Of a stretch of 64,000 nt of DNA, positions 19,145-26,635 are shown one piece after another. A program made the translations under genes and the position numbers. The notes under the pieces are model-generated. The model ran no database searches, was not told where the DNA came from, and worked only from the letters and a program-made list of their open reading frames with translations. Location: positions 400,285-464,284 of the forward strand of contig JACJXW010000008.1 in assembly GCA_020636405.1 (NCBI GenBank). Reading direction: 5' to 3'. The first letter of the stretch is position 1, and each line of letters opens with the position of its first letter. Source of the stretch: Lewinellaceae bacterium. Its GTDB lineage: Bacteria; Bacteroidota; Bacteroidia; Chitinophagales; Saprospiraceae.

Positions 19145-19315
19145 ATGCTCAAAACTCAGGCCATGAGCAAAGTGAACCCAAGTGCCCTCATTGCCGCACT
19201 CAAAGACATGATAGCTAAAGCAAAGAAATCGAAGGACCCCGCCGTAAAGCGGGAAGCGTTGAAAACCAGGGAAGTGGTCCGGAGGCTGAAGGAAAAAGTA
19301 GAGAAGGAAAAATAA
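19145..19315 (+). CDS. Small lysine-rich protein
   Basis: A 56-aa frame from the ATG at 19145 (alternative ATG at 19163) to TAA at 19315. It is helical and highly basic at the C-terminus (REVVRRLKEKVEKEK). It is convergent with the repressor-like gene. It may be a small DNA-binding or accessory protein of the element; no family is recognised. Confidence 0.4.
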   Translation: MLKTQAMSKVNPSALIAALKDMIAKAKKSKDPAVKREALKTREVVRRLKEKVEKEK

Positions 19316-19341
19316 AGCAGCCAGAAGCGGATAGAATGCGG

Positions 19342-19764
19342 TTATTCAATAGCCCCTTGTTTCTTCAACAAGGCATTGATGGTATTGGCCTGCTGTTCGA
19401 TGATCGCCATGGCCCGTTTAAGCTCCTTCTGCGTATCCTCTTTTTCCGTATGGGCCCTTTTCAGCAGTTTCTCCAGCTCCGCCACCTCACCAGCCAGTTT
19501 CTCCAGTTCCGCATCCCTGGCCACCAGCTCCGATTGCATACGCCGGGGGCTGAGCGGCGCATGCTCCCCCTCCCTGACCAACTCCGGATACGCATCCAGC
19601 AACCGGGCCAGCAGCGCCTCATCGGCGGACGACCGGCCGTGGCGGATATCGATGACCTTCTGTTTGGGAACGCCCATAGACCGCGCCATAGCCACGAAGC
19701 TGACCCCCTTGCTCTTGAGGGCTTCCAGCCCGTCAATGAACCTGTTGTTTACCTCCTGTTTCAA
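19342..19764 (-). CDS. HTH/coiled-coil regulator (phage-repressor-like)
   Basis: A 140-aa protein. Residues 1-55 (FVAMARSMGVPKQKVIDIRH) look like an HTH domain reading small operators. Residues 75-135 form a coiled coil (ELEKLAGEVAELEKLLKRAH), suggesting dimerisation. The frame opens with TTG at 19764; there is no upstream ATG, so the start is uncertain. It diverges from the gene at 19954, and the intervening region has strong AT-rich palindromes. An arrangement like a phage or satellite immunity region is inferred. Confidence 0.6.
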   Translation of the reverse strand: MKQEVNNRFIDGLEALKSKGVSFVAMARSMGVPKQKVIDIRHGRSSADEALLARLLDAYPELVREGEHAPLSPRRMQSELVARDAELEKLAGEVAELEKLLKRAHTEKEDTQKELKRAMAIIEQQANTINALLKKQGAIE

Positions 19765-19827
19765 TCTTGCCAGGTTTGGTGAGTGTTAAAAAAACGTTAA
19801 AACAACCGACAATTCATCAACCTGTGA

Positions 19828-19870
19828 AATTTTACATTTATTTTGATGTAAAATTACATTTTAAAATGTA
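19828..19870. promoter_or_regulatory. Paired palindromic operator candidates
   Basis: Two adjoining palindromes lie between divergent genes: AATTTTACAT/ATGTAAAATT (19828-19855, 8-base spacer) and the perfect 16-bp TACATTTTAAAATGTA (19855-19870). They share the half-site TTTACAT or its complement. These are likely binding sites for the adjacent HTH protein. Confidence 0.55.
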
Positions 19871-19953
19871 GAATCTAATTAGATCCTACTCAAATATAGG
19901 AACAGGAGGGGCAAAAACCAAATCCTATAACTCTTTATGTAAAACCACCTGAA

Positions 19954-20361
19954 ATGGGAGTAACAGCCATACCGTACCCCATTGCCCGGGCCACCCTGTG
20001 CAACCGGGCAAAGCGGGACAAGCCCCTTCCCTTTGAGTCGCTGCGCGAGCTCGTTGCCGACTTCATCCTCTACGGCGTCCAGGGTCAGCCCTGGGACGGC
20101 CCCCAACAGGCCTTCGCCGGAGCCAACAACTTCCGCGCCATCCGCTCCGTGGCCTTCATCGAGCGCAACAAAGGCAAAGCCTTCGGCCTCATCAGCTGGG
20201 AACTCCAGGAACAGGAAGACGGCGACGCGGAAGACAGTTTCACCCTTCTGTACCACTCCACCTCCGGCATCGAAATAGGCCGCCTGAAAGTCACCAGCTT
20301 CGAACGGAAAATCGGAGCCCACGCTACCGGAGACGAATACGGGCGCGGAGCTCCGCCGTAA
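19954..20361 (+). CDS. Hypothetical protein at the start of the element's rightward genes
   Basis: A 135-aa protein, GC-rich, beginning at an ATG that follows an AT-rich palindromic region. Segments NNFRAIRSVAFIERNKGKAF and SFTLLYHSTSGIEIGRLKVT suggest a mixed alpha/beta fold. No family is recognised. It is divergent from the repressor-like gene and is followed by a 468-bp structured non-coding gap. Confidence 0.5.
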   Translation: MGVTAIPYPIARATLCNRAKRDKPLPFESLRELVADFILYGVQGQPWDGPQQAFAGANNFRAIRSVAFIERNKGKAFGLISWELQEQEDGDAEDSFTLLYHSTSGIEIGRLKVTSFERKIGAHATGDEYGRGAPP

Positions 20362-20399
20362 ACCAGAGCCCCAGGCCAGCAGAAAAGGCGAAGCCCGCC

Positions 20400-20803
20400 C
20401 TGCATACATTAACCGGCACCTCCTGTTTTCCCAGGCTGTGGCGCCCAAATGCGGGCGCTGCAGCCGACAGGAGGGAGGGAGGCAATTCGCTATACACAAT
20501 TCGGTGTCCGCGCATTCCAGCCTTTCCCTGGTAGCCCTATTAATAAAGCGCCCTGTTTCTTCCGAGCCTGAAAACACAAGTAGGGAGTGTTGCTCCCGGG
20601 CAAGAAGTGTTCTTCAAGCGGAGTTTAGAGGATCAGCGATTCAGTGGGAAGCCCGGGAGCATTTGAAGCACATTTTCACGCCTGTCTATTCTCTTGCCAG
20701 TGCGACAACAGCGAACCCGCCGGCCCGCCAATTGGCCGTCCCATTCGCGTCGCCTGTACAGCCCCGGCCCAAGGATAATGGTTACGGGCCGGGGCTTTTT
20801 TCC
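20400..20803 (+). ncRNA. Candidate structured RNA ending in an intrinsic terminator
   Basis: This gap between two genes holds three strong stem-loops. (1) 20419-20474: outer CCTCCTGT/ACAGGAGG and inner GGCTGTGGCGCCC against GGGCGCTGCAGCC. (2) 20591-20601 pairs perfectly with 20651-20661 (TGCTCCCGGGC/GCCCGGGAGCA). (3) The terminator at 20761-20801. The last stem ends 28 bases before the ATG of the next gene. It could be an independent small RNA or an attenuating leader; plus-strand orientation is inferred from the terminator U-run. Confidence 0.45.
20761..20801 (+). terminator. Intrinsic terminator
   Basis: A perfect 10-bp stem GCCCCGGCCC/GGGCCGGGGC with a 15-base loop, followed directly by six Ts. 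It lies upstream of the gene at 20830, so it ends the preceding transcript or regulates read-through into that gene. Confidence 0.85.
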
Positions 20804-20829
20804 ATACCCTCACCAAAATACGACGGCAC

Positions 20830-21903
20830 ATGATCAACCTCAGCGACACCCTGGCCCTGGAAAAGATGCCCATCGTCGGCGCCCGCGCCATCGGCGTATT
20901 GGTGGCCATCGCCAAATTCATGAACGAGCACAACCAGTCCTGGCCCTCCCGCAAAACCCTGCGCGCCCTCACCGGGCTAGGCAGAGACGCCCTCGACAAA
21001 GACATCGCCCTGCTCGAGAAGCACCAGCTCGCCCACAAAACCCAGCGCCGCACCAGTGACGGCCGGCGGCTGTCCAGCAACCAATACACCATCCCCCCCA
21101 GCCTCGCCCGGAAATACACCCCGCCAGCCCCGGGGAACACCCCAGGCAAAGGCTGCGCTAATCCACAGGGCCAGGATACTGGTTTTCAGGGCACTGAGTT
21201 TCAGGGCACTGGTTCTCAGGATACGGAATTTCAGGATACTGGTTTTCAGCACCCTGAAAACCCGCCAGGAAGTATTGAATACCCTTCTGAAGAATTGAAT
21301 AAAAAAGAAGAATTGAATAAACAGGAAGAATTGAGAGCGCTCTACGCGCGCGCACGCGAGGAGGTGGAAAAATTGAAACAGGAAAATGAAGAGTTACGCC
21401 GACGGCTGAGCGCAGCCGAAGCCGGCGGCGTAACCGAGCCCGCCCCACCCCCCGGTTGCGGCGCCCCCCCTCCCGGCGGGCGACAAGGGGAAACCGAAGC
21501 CGAACCCCAGTTTGACACCCCAACCCGCACCCACACCCAGGCCGCCGAAGCCTTCTGGGCCTGGGCCCTCGACAACGGCTACCTGCCCGGCATCATCGCC
21601 AACGCCCGCTACCCCGGCAGCCAGGAGCAAGCCCGCGACTGCTGTTACAGCTACTTCCGCAACCACCAGAAGAACGGCCGTTGGATCTACATCTGGAACG
21701 CCCGCAGCAGCAAGAACCTCGCCGGCTTCGAGAGCTGGCTGGTAAAGGACCCATTGTTTTACCCCCAAAAGTACCGCGATGAAAAAGCAAACGCCCCCGG
21801 CCAAAGCGGAATCTGGGACCCCGCCATTGCCACCGAAGCCTTCCTGGAGCTCTGCGCCGAAGAAGGTATCGGCCTTAGCGGATACAGCGGAGTGCAGCAT
21901 TAA
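20830..21903 (+). CDS. Winged-helix replication-like protein with internal DNA repeats
   Basis: A 357-aa protein. Residues 1-75 form an HTH domain (SWPSRKTLRALTGLGRDALD, then KDIALLEKHQLAHKTQRR) like those opening phage or plasmid replication initiators. Residues 114-140 are pentapeptide repeats (QDTGF, QGTEF, QGTGS, QDTEF, QDTGF) encoded by 15-bp DNA repeats. Residues 155-195 are a coiled coil. The C-terminal part (AAEAFWAWALDNGYLPG..WIYIWNARS) is a separate domain. The replication role is inferred from domain order and element context. It overlaps the next gene by 125 bases. Confidence 0.55.
   Translation: MINLSDTLALEKMPIVGARAIGVLVAIAKFMNEHNQSWPSRKTLRALTGLGRDALDKDIALLEKHQLAHKTQRRTSDGRRLSSNQYTIPPSLARKYTPPAPGNTPGKGCANPQGQDTGFQGTEFQGTGSQDTEFQDTGFQHPENPPGSIEYPSEELNKKEELNKQEELRALYARAREEVEKLKQENEELRRRLSAAEAGGVTEPAPPPGCGAPPPGGRQGETEAEPQFDTPTRTHTQAAEAFWAWALDNGYLPGIIANARYPGSQEQARDCCYSYFRNHQKNGRWIYIWNARSSKNLAGFESWLVKDPLFYPQKYRDEKANAPGQSGIWDPAIATEAFLELCAEEGIGLSGYSGVQH
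21172..21261 (+). repeat. Five-to-six 15-bp tandem repeats (iteron-like)
   Basis: Consecutive 15-base units begin at 21172, 21187, 21202, 21217 and 21232, with a degenerate sixth at 21247. The type is CAGGATACTGGTTTT, units 1 and 5 are identical, and others vary at 3-6 positions. They lie in frame inside the winged-helix gene. Confidence 0.7.
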
Positions 21904-22663
21904 CTTTGCCCGGGCCGTAATTGCCGGCTACCACAACCAGCTGCGGCACATGCACCCCACCCGGCAGGTTGCCGAAATAGAAGCCCAGGTAAAATTCATC
22001 TGCGAAAACTACGGCGCCCGGGTAAAAGTAGCCAAAGAGCCGCTAAAAGAAGCCGCCCGAAACGTCCGCGAAAAGTTTGCCTACATCGCCCCCGAAGAGA
22101 TCACCGAAGCCTACCGGCTCTGGGCCTGCGGGGAGATCCAGGCCCCCGGCGCCGAGATGTACGGCGGGCAGTTCAACGCCGCCCAGCTGAGCAAGATCCT
22201 GGCCGCCTACAGCCAGAAGCGCCGCCCGGTCGTCGGCGCCTACCTCCGCGAGCGGCAGCGCGAAGAATGGGAACAAAAGAAAGCCGCCCACGCCCGGGCC
22301 TGGAAAGCGCACTATGAGCAACACTTCGACAAGATACTGGAACAACTCAAGAGCAAAGCCAAAAGCTGGCGGGATGTCGGCGCCCACCTCTACGACACCG
22401 CCCGCCGGCGCGGGCTGATCCGGTTTGAACCCGGCGAAGCCCAGCAGATCTACCAGGAAGCCCTGCGGCACGCACAGGAAGAAGCCAGAAACGCCTACGA
22501 ACAAGGCCGCAGAGGAGGCCGGACAATATTTCAACTCCGCGAGCTCGAAAAGGCCATGGCCGACGAAAAAAGCCTGGAAGAGCGCGCCAAAGAGATCGCC
22601 CGGAAGATGTCGGTATTTCGGAAACTGCTATCGGATAGCCAAAACCCAAAAGAAGAATCATGA
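21779..22663 (+). CDS. Hypothetical protein with long helical C-terminus
   Basis: A 294-aa protein. The ATG at 21779 lies 125 bases inside the previous gene; an alternative ATG at 21950 would avoid the overlap, but the segment before it (NFARAVIAGYHNQLRH) looks like part of the folded protein. The middle is helical (PEEITEAYRLWACGEIQAPG). The C-terminal half is rich in A, E, K, R and Q. No family is recognised. It ends with ATGA overlap into the next small gene, so translation is coupled. Confidence 0.5.
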   Translation: MKKQTPPAKAESGTPPLPPKPSWSSAPKKVSALADTAECSINFARAVIAGYHNQLRHMHPTRQVAEIEAQVKFICENYGARVKVAKEPLKEAARNVREKFAYIAPEEITEAYRLWACGEIQAPGAEMYGGQFNAAQLSKILAAYSQKRRPVVGAYLRERQREEWEQKKAAHARAWKAHYEQHFDKILEQLKSKAKSWRDVGAHLYDTARRRGLIRFEPGEAQQIYQEALRHAQEEARNAYEQGRRGGRTIFQLRELEKAMADEKSLEERAKEIARKMSVFRKLLSDSQNPKEES

Positions 22664-22866
22664 AAAAAGTAACCCTACAAGACGCCATCAAGGAATTGCA
22701 GCGGGAGGTCAAAATGCGGGAGCGCCTCTACCCCGGATGGGTCATCGCCGGCAAGCTCAGCAAGGCCGCCGCCGAGCGGCAGCTCTCCCGGATGAAATAC
22801 GCCCTCGAGCTGCTCGAAGCAAAGCAAAAAGAGCCGCCACGTCAACAGCCAAAACTATTCGAATAG
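22660..22866 (+). CDS. Small hypothetical protein
   Basis: A 68-aa helical basic protein (MKKVTLQDAIKELQREVKMR). The ATG overlaps the preceding stop (ATGA). The next small gene follows four bases later. The compact coupling is typical of phage or integrative-element operons. No family is recognised. Confidence 0.55.
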   Translation: MKKVTLQDAIKELQREVKMRERLYPGWVIAGKLSKAAAERQLSRMKYALELLEAKQKEPPRQQPKLFE

Positions 22867-22870
22867 CCAC

Positions 22871-23044
22871 ATGGAAAACCTGATACAACAAAAGCTCCGC
22901 GAGCTGGAGCAGGTCCGCCACAACCTGCTGCAGAGCCTCCGCAGTGGTGATGCACCCGCCCGCGCCTACAAGCAGATGAGCCTGGAGGTGGTGGAGGGCT
23001 GCCAGGAGGTATTGCGGAAAGTATTGGAACAACTAAACCGTTAA
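22871..23044 (+). CDS. Small hypothetical helical protein
   Basis: A 57-aa frame from the ATG at 22871 to TAA at 23044 (starts MENLIQQKLRELEQVRHN, ends VLRKVLEQLNR). It is four bases after the previous stop and three bases before the next ATG, so its place in the operon supports it although it is very short. No family is recognised. Confidence 0.5.
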   Translation: MENLIQQKLRELEQVRHNLLQSLRSGDAPARAYKQMSLEVVEGCQEVLRKVLEQLNR

Positions 23045-23047
23045 GCC

Positions 23048-23359
23048 ATGGACCAACCCATCAAGATCATCACCCTGCCTCTCTCTCCGGAGCAACTCCA
23101 GGAGATGATGCAGAAAGCAGCGCTTCACGCCCTTTCCCGGCATCAGGCGCCAGTTCCGGAAGCCGGCGAACGCTGGGCCAAGCTGTCCACCATTTCCGGG
23201 CAATACGATATATCAGTTACCGAGCTGCGCCGGATCATCCAGGCCAACCAGCCCGGCTTCCAGGTGCGGTCGTCCCGGAAGCTGGGCGACTGGCGGGTGC
23301 GGGTTTCGGATGTAGAGAAGTATGTATTGCGGGTGGATCCGTTTGAGGAGAAAATGTGA
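23048..23359 (+). CDS. Excisionase-like DNA-binding protein
   Basis: A 103-aa protein. The C-terminal 60 residues (LSTISGQYDISVTELRRIIQ through KLGDWRVRVSDVEKYVL) have the look of a winged-helix or MerR/excisionase-like domain reading DNA through a helix plus a KLGDWRV wing. Last gene of the rightward operon and close to the integrase, as expected for a recombination directionality factor. The assignment is by pattern and context only. Confidence 0.5.
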   Translation: MDQPIKIITLPLSPEQLQEMMQKAALHALSRHQAPVPEAGERWAKLSTISGQYDISVTELRRIIQANQPGFQVRSSRKLGDWRVRVSDVEKYVLRVDPFEEKM

Positions 23360-23395
23360 GTTACAATAAGTGGGTCAAAATTCAGTTAGGTGGCG

Positions 23396-23881
23396 TCAAA
23401 TTCTCTTTTCGAGATCAAGGATTTTGTCATATAGGCCATCACTTATCCAGAATCCAATCTTCCGGAGATCATCCATTTGTCCCCTCATATTTTTGATTAG
23501 GCCCAATTCTCTACCTTTCAGTAAAATACCTAAAGTGCCAATAATCGGTATGTGATTTTCTTTAGCAATTCTCCTTCCCAGTTTTTCATCGATCAGGAGA
23601 TACTCTGCGTTCAATTCGATTGCTAATGCAATAGCCTCAGCTTCCCCCAAGTCTAATTCTGTTGAGAATTTCTTTAACAAAACTTCAGATTCAACTTTTC
23701 TGACTTCGATCCAATCTGATTTCAGGATTTCCTGAATTGGAATTTCGAATTTATCCAGGACCAGTAATTCATCATGAACACCTTTGGGAATGATTATTCG
23801 GCTGTATATCTTCTTTAAGAGTTCCAGGTGTCCTATCTGAACCAGATTACTAACAGCCGTAGTATCACTTACTACTATCAT
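23396..23881 (-). CDS. PIN-domain toxin, DUF3368 type
   Basis: A 161-aa protein with PIN-domain hallmarks: N-terminal VVSDTTAVSNL with Asp6, the acidic segment LDLGEAEAIALAIEL, and LLIDEKLGRRIA supplying a further Asp. Such proteins are Mg-dependent RNases, and the DUF3368 subgroup pairs with UPF0175 antitoxins. The ATG at 23881 overlaps the end of the antitoxin gene. It is AT-richer than the neighbouring element genes, so it may be a separately acquired cargo or maintenance module. Confidence 0.8.
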   Translation of the reverse strand: MIVVSDTTAVSNLVQIGHLELLKKIYSRIIIPKGVHDELLVLDKFEIPIQEILKSDWIEVRKVESEVLLKKFSTELDLGEAEAIALAIELNAEYLLIDEKLGRRIAKENHIPIIGTLGILLKGRELGLIKNMRGQMDDLRKIGFWISDGLYDKILDLEKRI

Positions 23882-24119
23882 CTAACTCTATTCCAAGGGT
23901 TTCCAAATCCTCTTCCAGGTCTTCAACGTCATAATTTACGGGTATCTCTCTTTTACCCAGTTCCCGCTGAAACAATATCCTGTTCATTTCCGCGAACCGG
24001 CTGGCCTGTCCCATGGAAAACCTTTCCTGCTGATACAGCAAAATGGCAATTTCCAGCCGCAGTTCTTCCTCTGTAATATGCGCGGCATTGAGGTCCCGGT
24101 CTTCAATTACTAGTGCCAT
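23865..24119 (-). CDS. UPF0175-family antitoxin
   Basis: An 84-aa protein with the UPF0175 pattern: ITEEELRLEIAILLYQQERF followed by SMGQASRFAEMNRILFQREL, an HTH-like region, and an acidic tail. Partner of the PIN toxin directly downstream, with a 17-base overlap. It probably represses its own promoter in the AT-rich gap at 24120-24227. Confidence 0.8.
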   Translation of the reverse strand: MALVIEDRDLNAAHITEEELRLEIAILLYQQERFSMGQASRFAEMNRILFQRELGKREIPVNYDVEDLEEDLETLGIELDDSSK

Positions 24120-24227
24120 ATTCTTATTATATTTTGTGATCCTATGCTAAAATAACCATTGAAAGTGATAGGTTGGTTCAATGGCAATTAAATTCTCCGA
24201 ATCAGAACATCAAAGGGAGCCAATATT

Positions 24228-25502
24228 TCATCCCAATTCACCCCTTCTCACCTTAAAATAAGACGACTGCGCCACGATCACCGCATGCTCCTCATCCGCC
24301 AGTTTGATATAGCGTTCGAACACCTCGCGCGTTTTCCAGCCGCCGAACTTCATGATCGTTTTAGGCGGCACCCCGGCCCGGTACAGGTTAGTTGCCGCTG
24401 TTGCCCGGAACGTATGCGTGGTAACCGCCTGCCACTTAGGCATCACCTCATCCACCTTCTTCCCGCCCCGGTTGCGCACCAGCGTCACCGGGCTATCGAT
24501 GCCGGCCAAACGGCAGGCCTCCTTGATATAGTCGTTAGCCTTCTGGTTGCTGATCGCGGGCAGGCGGCCGCCGTAGCGTTCGATGATCACCTTCACATAC
24601 GGGTGAAGCGGGATAGTAATAACATCAGCCGTTTTGCTCATCATAAAGCGGATGCCGTCGATCCGGCCCTCCCGCGCAGGGATCGTCACAAAATGAGCGT
24701 CGGTCAGGCGGCCGACATCCGAGAAGCGCATAGCGGTGTAGCCCGAGACGATAGCGCGGTCGCGCACCCGGGCCAGGCGTTCATTACCGGAAAGGTCAAG
24801 CCCGTACAGGGCCTCCAGCTCCTCTGAAGTCAGGTAAGTCAGCAACGGAGGTTCTTCCTTAATCGAAAAAGAAGTAAAAGCCGTATTAGAAGTATAGCCG
24901 GCCTTGACCGCCTGATGGAGGAAAGTTTTGAGGATCTTGATGTGTTTGACCACCGTATTCACGGAGTGATCCTGCACATTATAGGAATAATCCAGGAAAT
25001 CGTTAAACCAGTCATCATTGATGTTATTCCAGGAAGTAGGGTAGAAGTGTTCCGCGAACCAGTCCAGGTGCCGGAGGAACACACCATACTGGCGGACGCG
25101 GTGAGGAGAATAATGAGGCAGGCGTTTGCGCCTTTCGATCTCTGCTTCGCAGAATTGCAGGAAGCTGAGATCGGCAGAATGGATAGAATCACCACGCCCA
25201 GTGGCTTCGTAGACCACTTTTTTGACCTCATCCGGCAGAGCGGCCCTTCCTTCCACCATACGGCAATGGCGGTCGAGTTCATTGACCTTGCTCTCGATCA
25301 GGTCGAGTAGCATGTTGAGGCTGGCGTTGCCATCGAACTGGCCGCTGCCGCGGGCCCTTTGTTTTTTCTTATTCCAGGATTTTGTAGCGGCCCGTTGGCC
25401 GGTGGAAACCCGGACCCTGCGGTTGGGGGCAACCTGGAAAGATAACATGACGAGGGAAGAATCGTCTTTTGGCGCCTGAAGGTAAAATTTGACATCTGGC
25501 AT
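24228..25502 (-). CDS. Tyrosine recombinase (integrase)
   Basis: A 424-aa protein of the usual length for Bacteroidota site-specific integrases. It has an N-terminal arm-binding region, a SAM-like core-binding domain at about 110-215, and a catalytic domain at about 225-405. Visible catalytic residues are R259 (TAMRFSDVGRL), K290 (MMSKTAD), H363 and R366 (THTFRAT), W389 (GGWK) and nucleophile Y398 (FERYIKL). It points away from tRNA-Leu(GAG), whose 3' end lies 138 bases upstream. Integration at that tRNA is inferred. Confidence 0.9.
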   Translation of the reverse strand: MPDVKFYLQAPKDDSSLVMLSFQVAPNRRVRVSTGQRAATKSWNKKKQRARGSGQFDGNASLNMLLDLIESKVNELDRHCRMVEGRAALPDEVKKVVYEATGRGDSIHSADLSFLQFCEAEIERRKRLPHYSPHRVRQYGVFLRHLDWFAEHFYPTSWNNINDDWFNDFLDYSYNVQDHSVNTVVKHIKILKTFLHQAVKAGYTSNTAFTSFSIKEEPPLLTYLTSEELEALYGLDLSGNERLARVRDRAIVSGYTAMRFSDVGRLTDAHFVTIPAREGRIDGIRFMMSKTADVITIPLHPYVKVIIERYGGRLPAISNQKANDYIKEACRLAGIDSPVTLVRNRGGKKVDEVMPKWQAVTTHTFRATAATNLYRAGVPPKTIMKFGGWKTREVFERYIKLADEEHAVIVAQSSYFKVRRGELG

Positions 25503-25640
25503 GAGGTGACAGATTAGGTGACAAATGGGGTGTCAAATTTCGAGTAATATTTGAAAATATTCGTTTGAGCTGGTCTTCAAATATACTGTAAAATCAGGCG
25601 TTTTCAAAGAACAAACGTAGTCAAAAGAGGAAAAAGTTAG

Positions 25641-25724
25641 TGCCCAGGACAGGACTCGAACCTGCACGTCCTTGCGAACACCAGCCCCTCAAGCTGGCGC
25701 GTCTACCAATTTCGCCACCTGGGC
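25641..25724 (-). tRNA. tRNA-Leu (anticodon GAG)
   Basis: An 84-base class II tRNA. Acceptor stem GCCCAGG/CCTGGGC, anticodon stem CCAGC/GCTGG with loop TTGAGGG (anticodon at 25688-25690), a long variable arm, T-loop GTTCGAGTC, discriminator A. The 3' end faces the integrase gene, the classical arrangement for tRNA-targeted integration. Confidence 0.95.
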
Positions 25725-25861
25725 ATTGTTAGGAGTTTTTCTTTATTTCCGACCCTAAAAAAACTCCGCTTTCGGAAGTTTTTCCTTCAATACAAACTCC
25801 TTTTTGAAAAAGTTTTGCAAAGATATAAGATTTCAAATAAAACTGACAAACAAAGGGAGAA

Positions 25862-26623
25862 TTATTTCTGTAGGGCAGAGTCCCGCAATTGTTGGAGGAA
25901 GGGAGAGGCGAACATGAAGTCGTGCAGCACCTCATTATCGCTGTGCAGTACCTCGTCCCGATTGCCCCGCCAGGCGATCTCCCCTTTGTAGAGCAGGATG
26001 ACATTATCGCCGATCTCCATTACCGAGTTCATGTCGTGCGTGTTGATCACGGTGGTGATGTTGTTCTCGACGGTGATGTCCCGGATGAGCTCATCGATGA
26101 CGATGGAGGTCTTGGGGTCCAGTCCCGAATTGGGCTCGTCGCAAAACAGGTATTTGGGCTCCAGGACGATGGCTCGGGCAATGCCCACCCGTTTTTGCAT
26201 GCCGCCGCTGATCTCGGAGGGGTAGTTGTCATTGACTTTCCCCAGGTTCACCCGTTCCAGGCAGAAGTTGACCCGGTTTTCCTTTTCTTTCCAGGTCATA
26301 TTGGTAAACATATCCAGCGGGAAACGGATGTTCTCCTCCACGGTCATGGAATCGAAAAGGGCGGAGGCCTGGAAGAGCATGCCTACCTTCATGCGGATGG
26401 AGCGAACCTCCTTTTTGCTAAGGCTAAAGAAATCGACATCATCGTAGAAGACTTTGCCGGAAGTAGGCGCGTGCAGGCCGATGAGCAGTTTCAACAACAC
26501 GGTCTTTCCTGCGCCGGAGCGCCCGATGATGAGGTTGGTCTTACCCGGATAGAATTCCGTGGTGATGCCCTTCAGCACCTCGTTGTCGTCAAACGACTTG
26601 TATATATTTTCCGCTCTGATCAT
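25862..26623 (-). CDS. mlaF: Phospholipid-transport ABC ATPase, MlaF-like
   Basis: A 253-aa ABC ATPase. Walker A GRSGAGKT at 34-41, Q-loop LFQASALFD, signature SGGMQKR, Walker B YLFCDEPNSGLDP and switch His in NTHDM. The sequence type (SGGMQKRVGIARAI, DEPNSGLDP) is that of MlaF/TTG2A. It energises the inner-membrane complex that moves phospholipids between membranes. Start is the ATG at 26623, 13 bases after the permease gene. No MlaD is seen after it; the operon ends before the tRNA. Confidence 0.9.
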   Translation of the reverse strand: MIRAENIYKSFDDNEVLKGITTEFYPGKTNLIIGRSGAGKTVLLKLLIGLHAPTSGKVFYDDVDFFSLSKKEVRSIRMKVGMLFQASALFDSMTVEENIRFPLDMFTNMTWKEKENRVNFCLERVNLGKVNDNYPSEISGGMQKRVGIARAIVLEPKYLFCDEPNSGLDPKTSIVIDELIRDITVENNITTVINTHDMNSVMEIGDNVILLYKGEIAWRGNRDEVLHSDNEVLHDFMFASPFLQQLRDSALQK

Positions 26624-26635
26624 ACTTTCTGGTTT

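Noticed and set aside
20438..20833. 131-codon open frame in the gap before the replication-like gene
   Set aside because: It runs through the stem-loops and terminator, has no recognisable protein pattern, and overlaps the next start; the region is better explained as structured RNA.
18604..25724. Direct repeat of the tRNA-Leu 3' end as the left attachment site
   Set aside because: I looked for GTTCGAGTCCTG or its complement to the left of the integrase and saw only chance matches of seven to eight bases.
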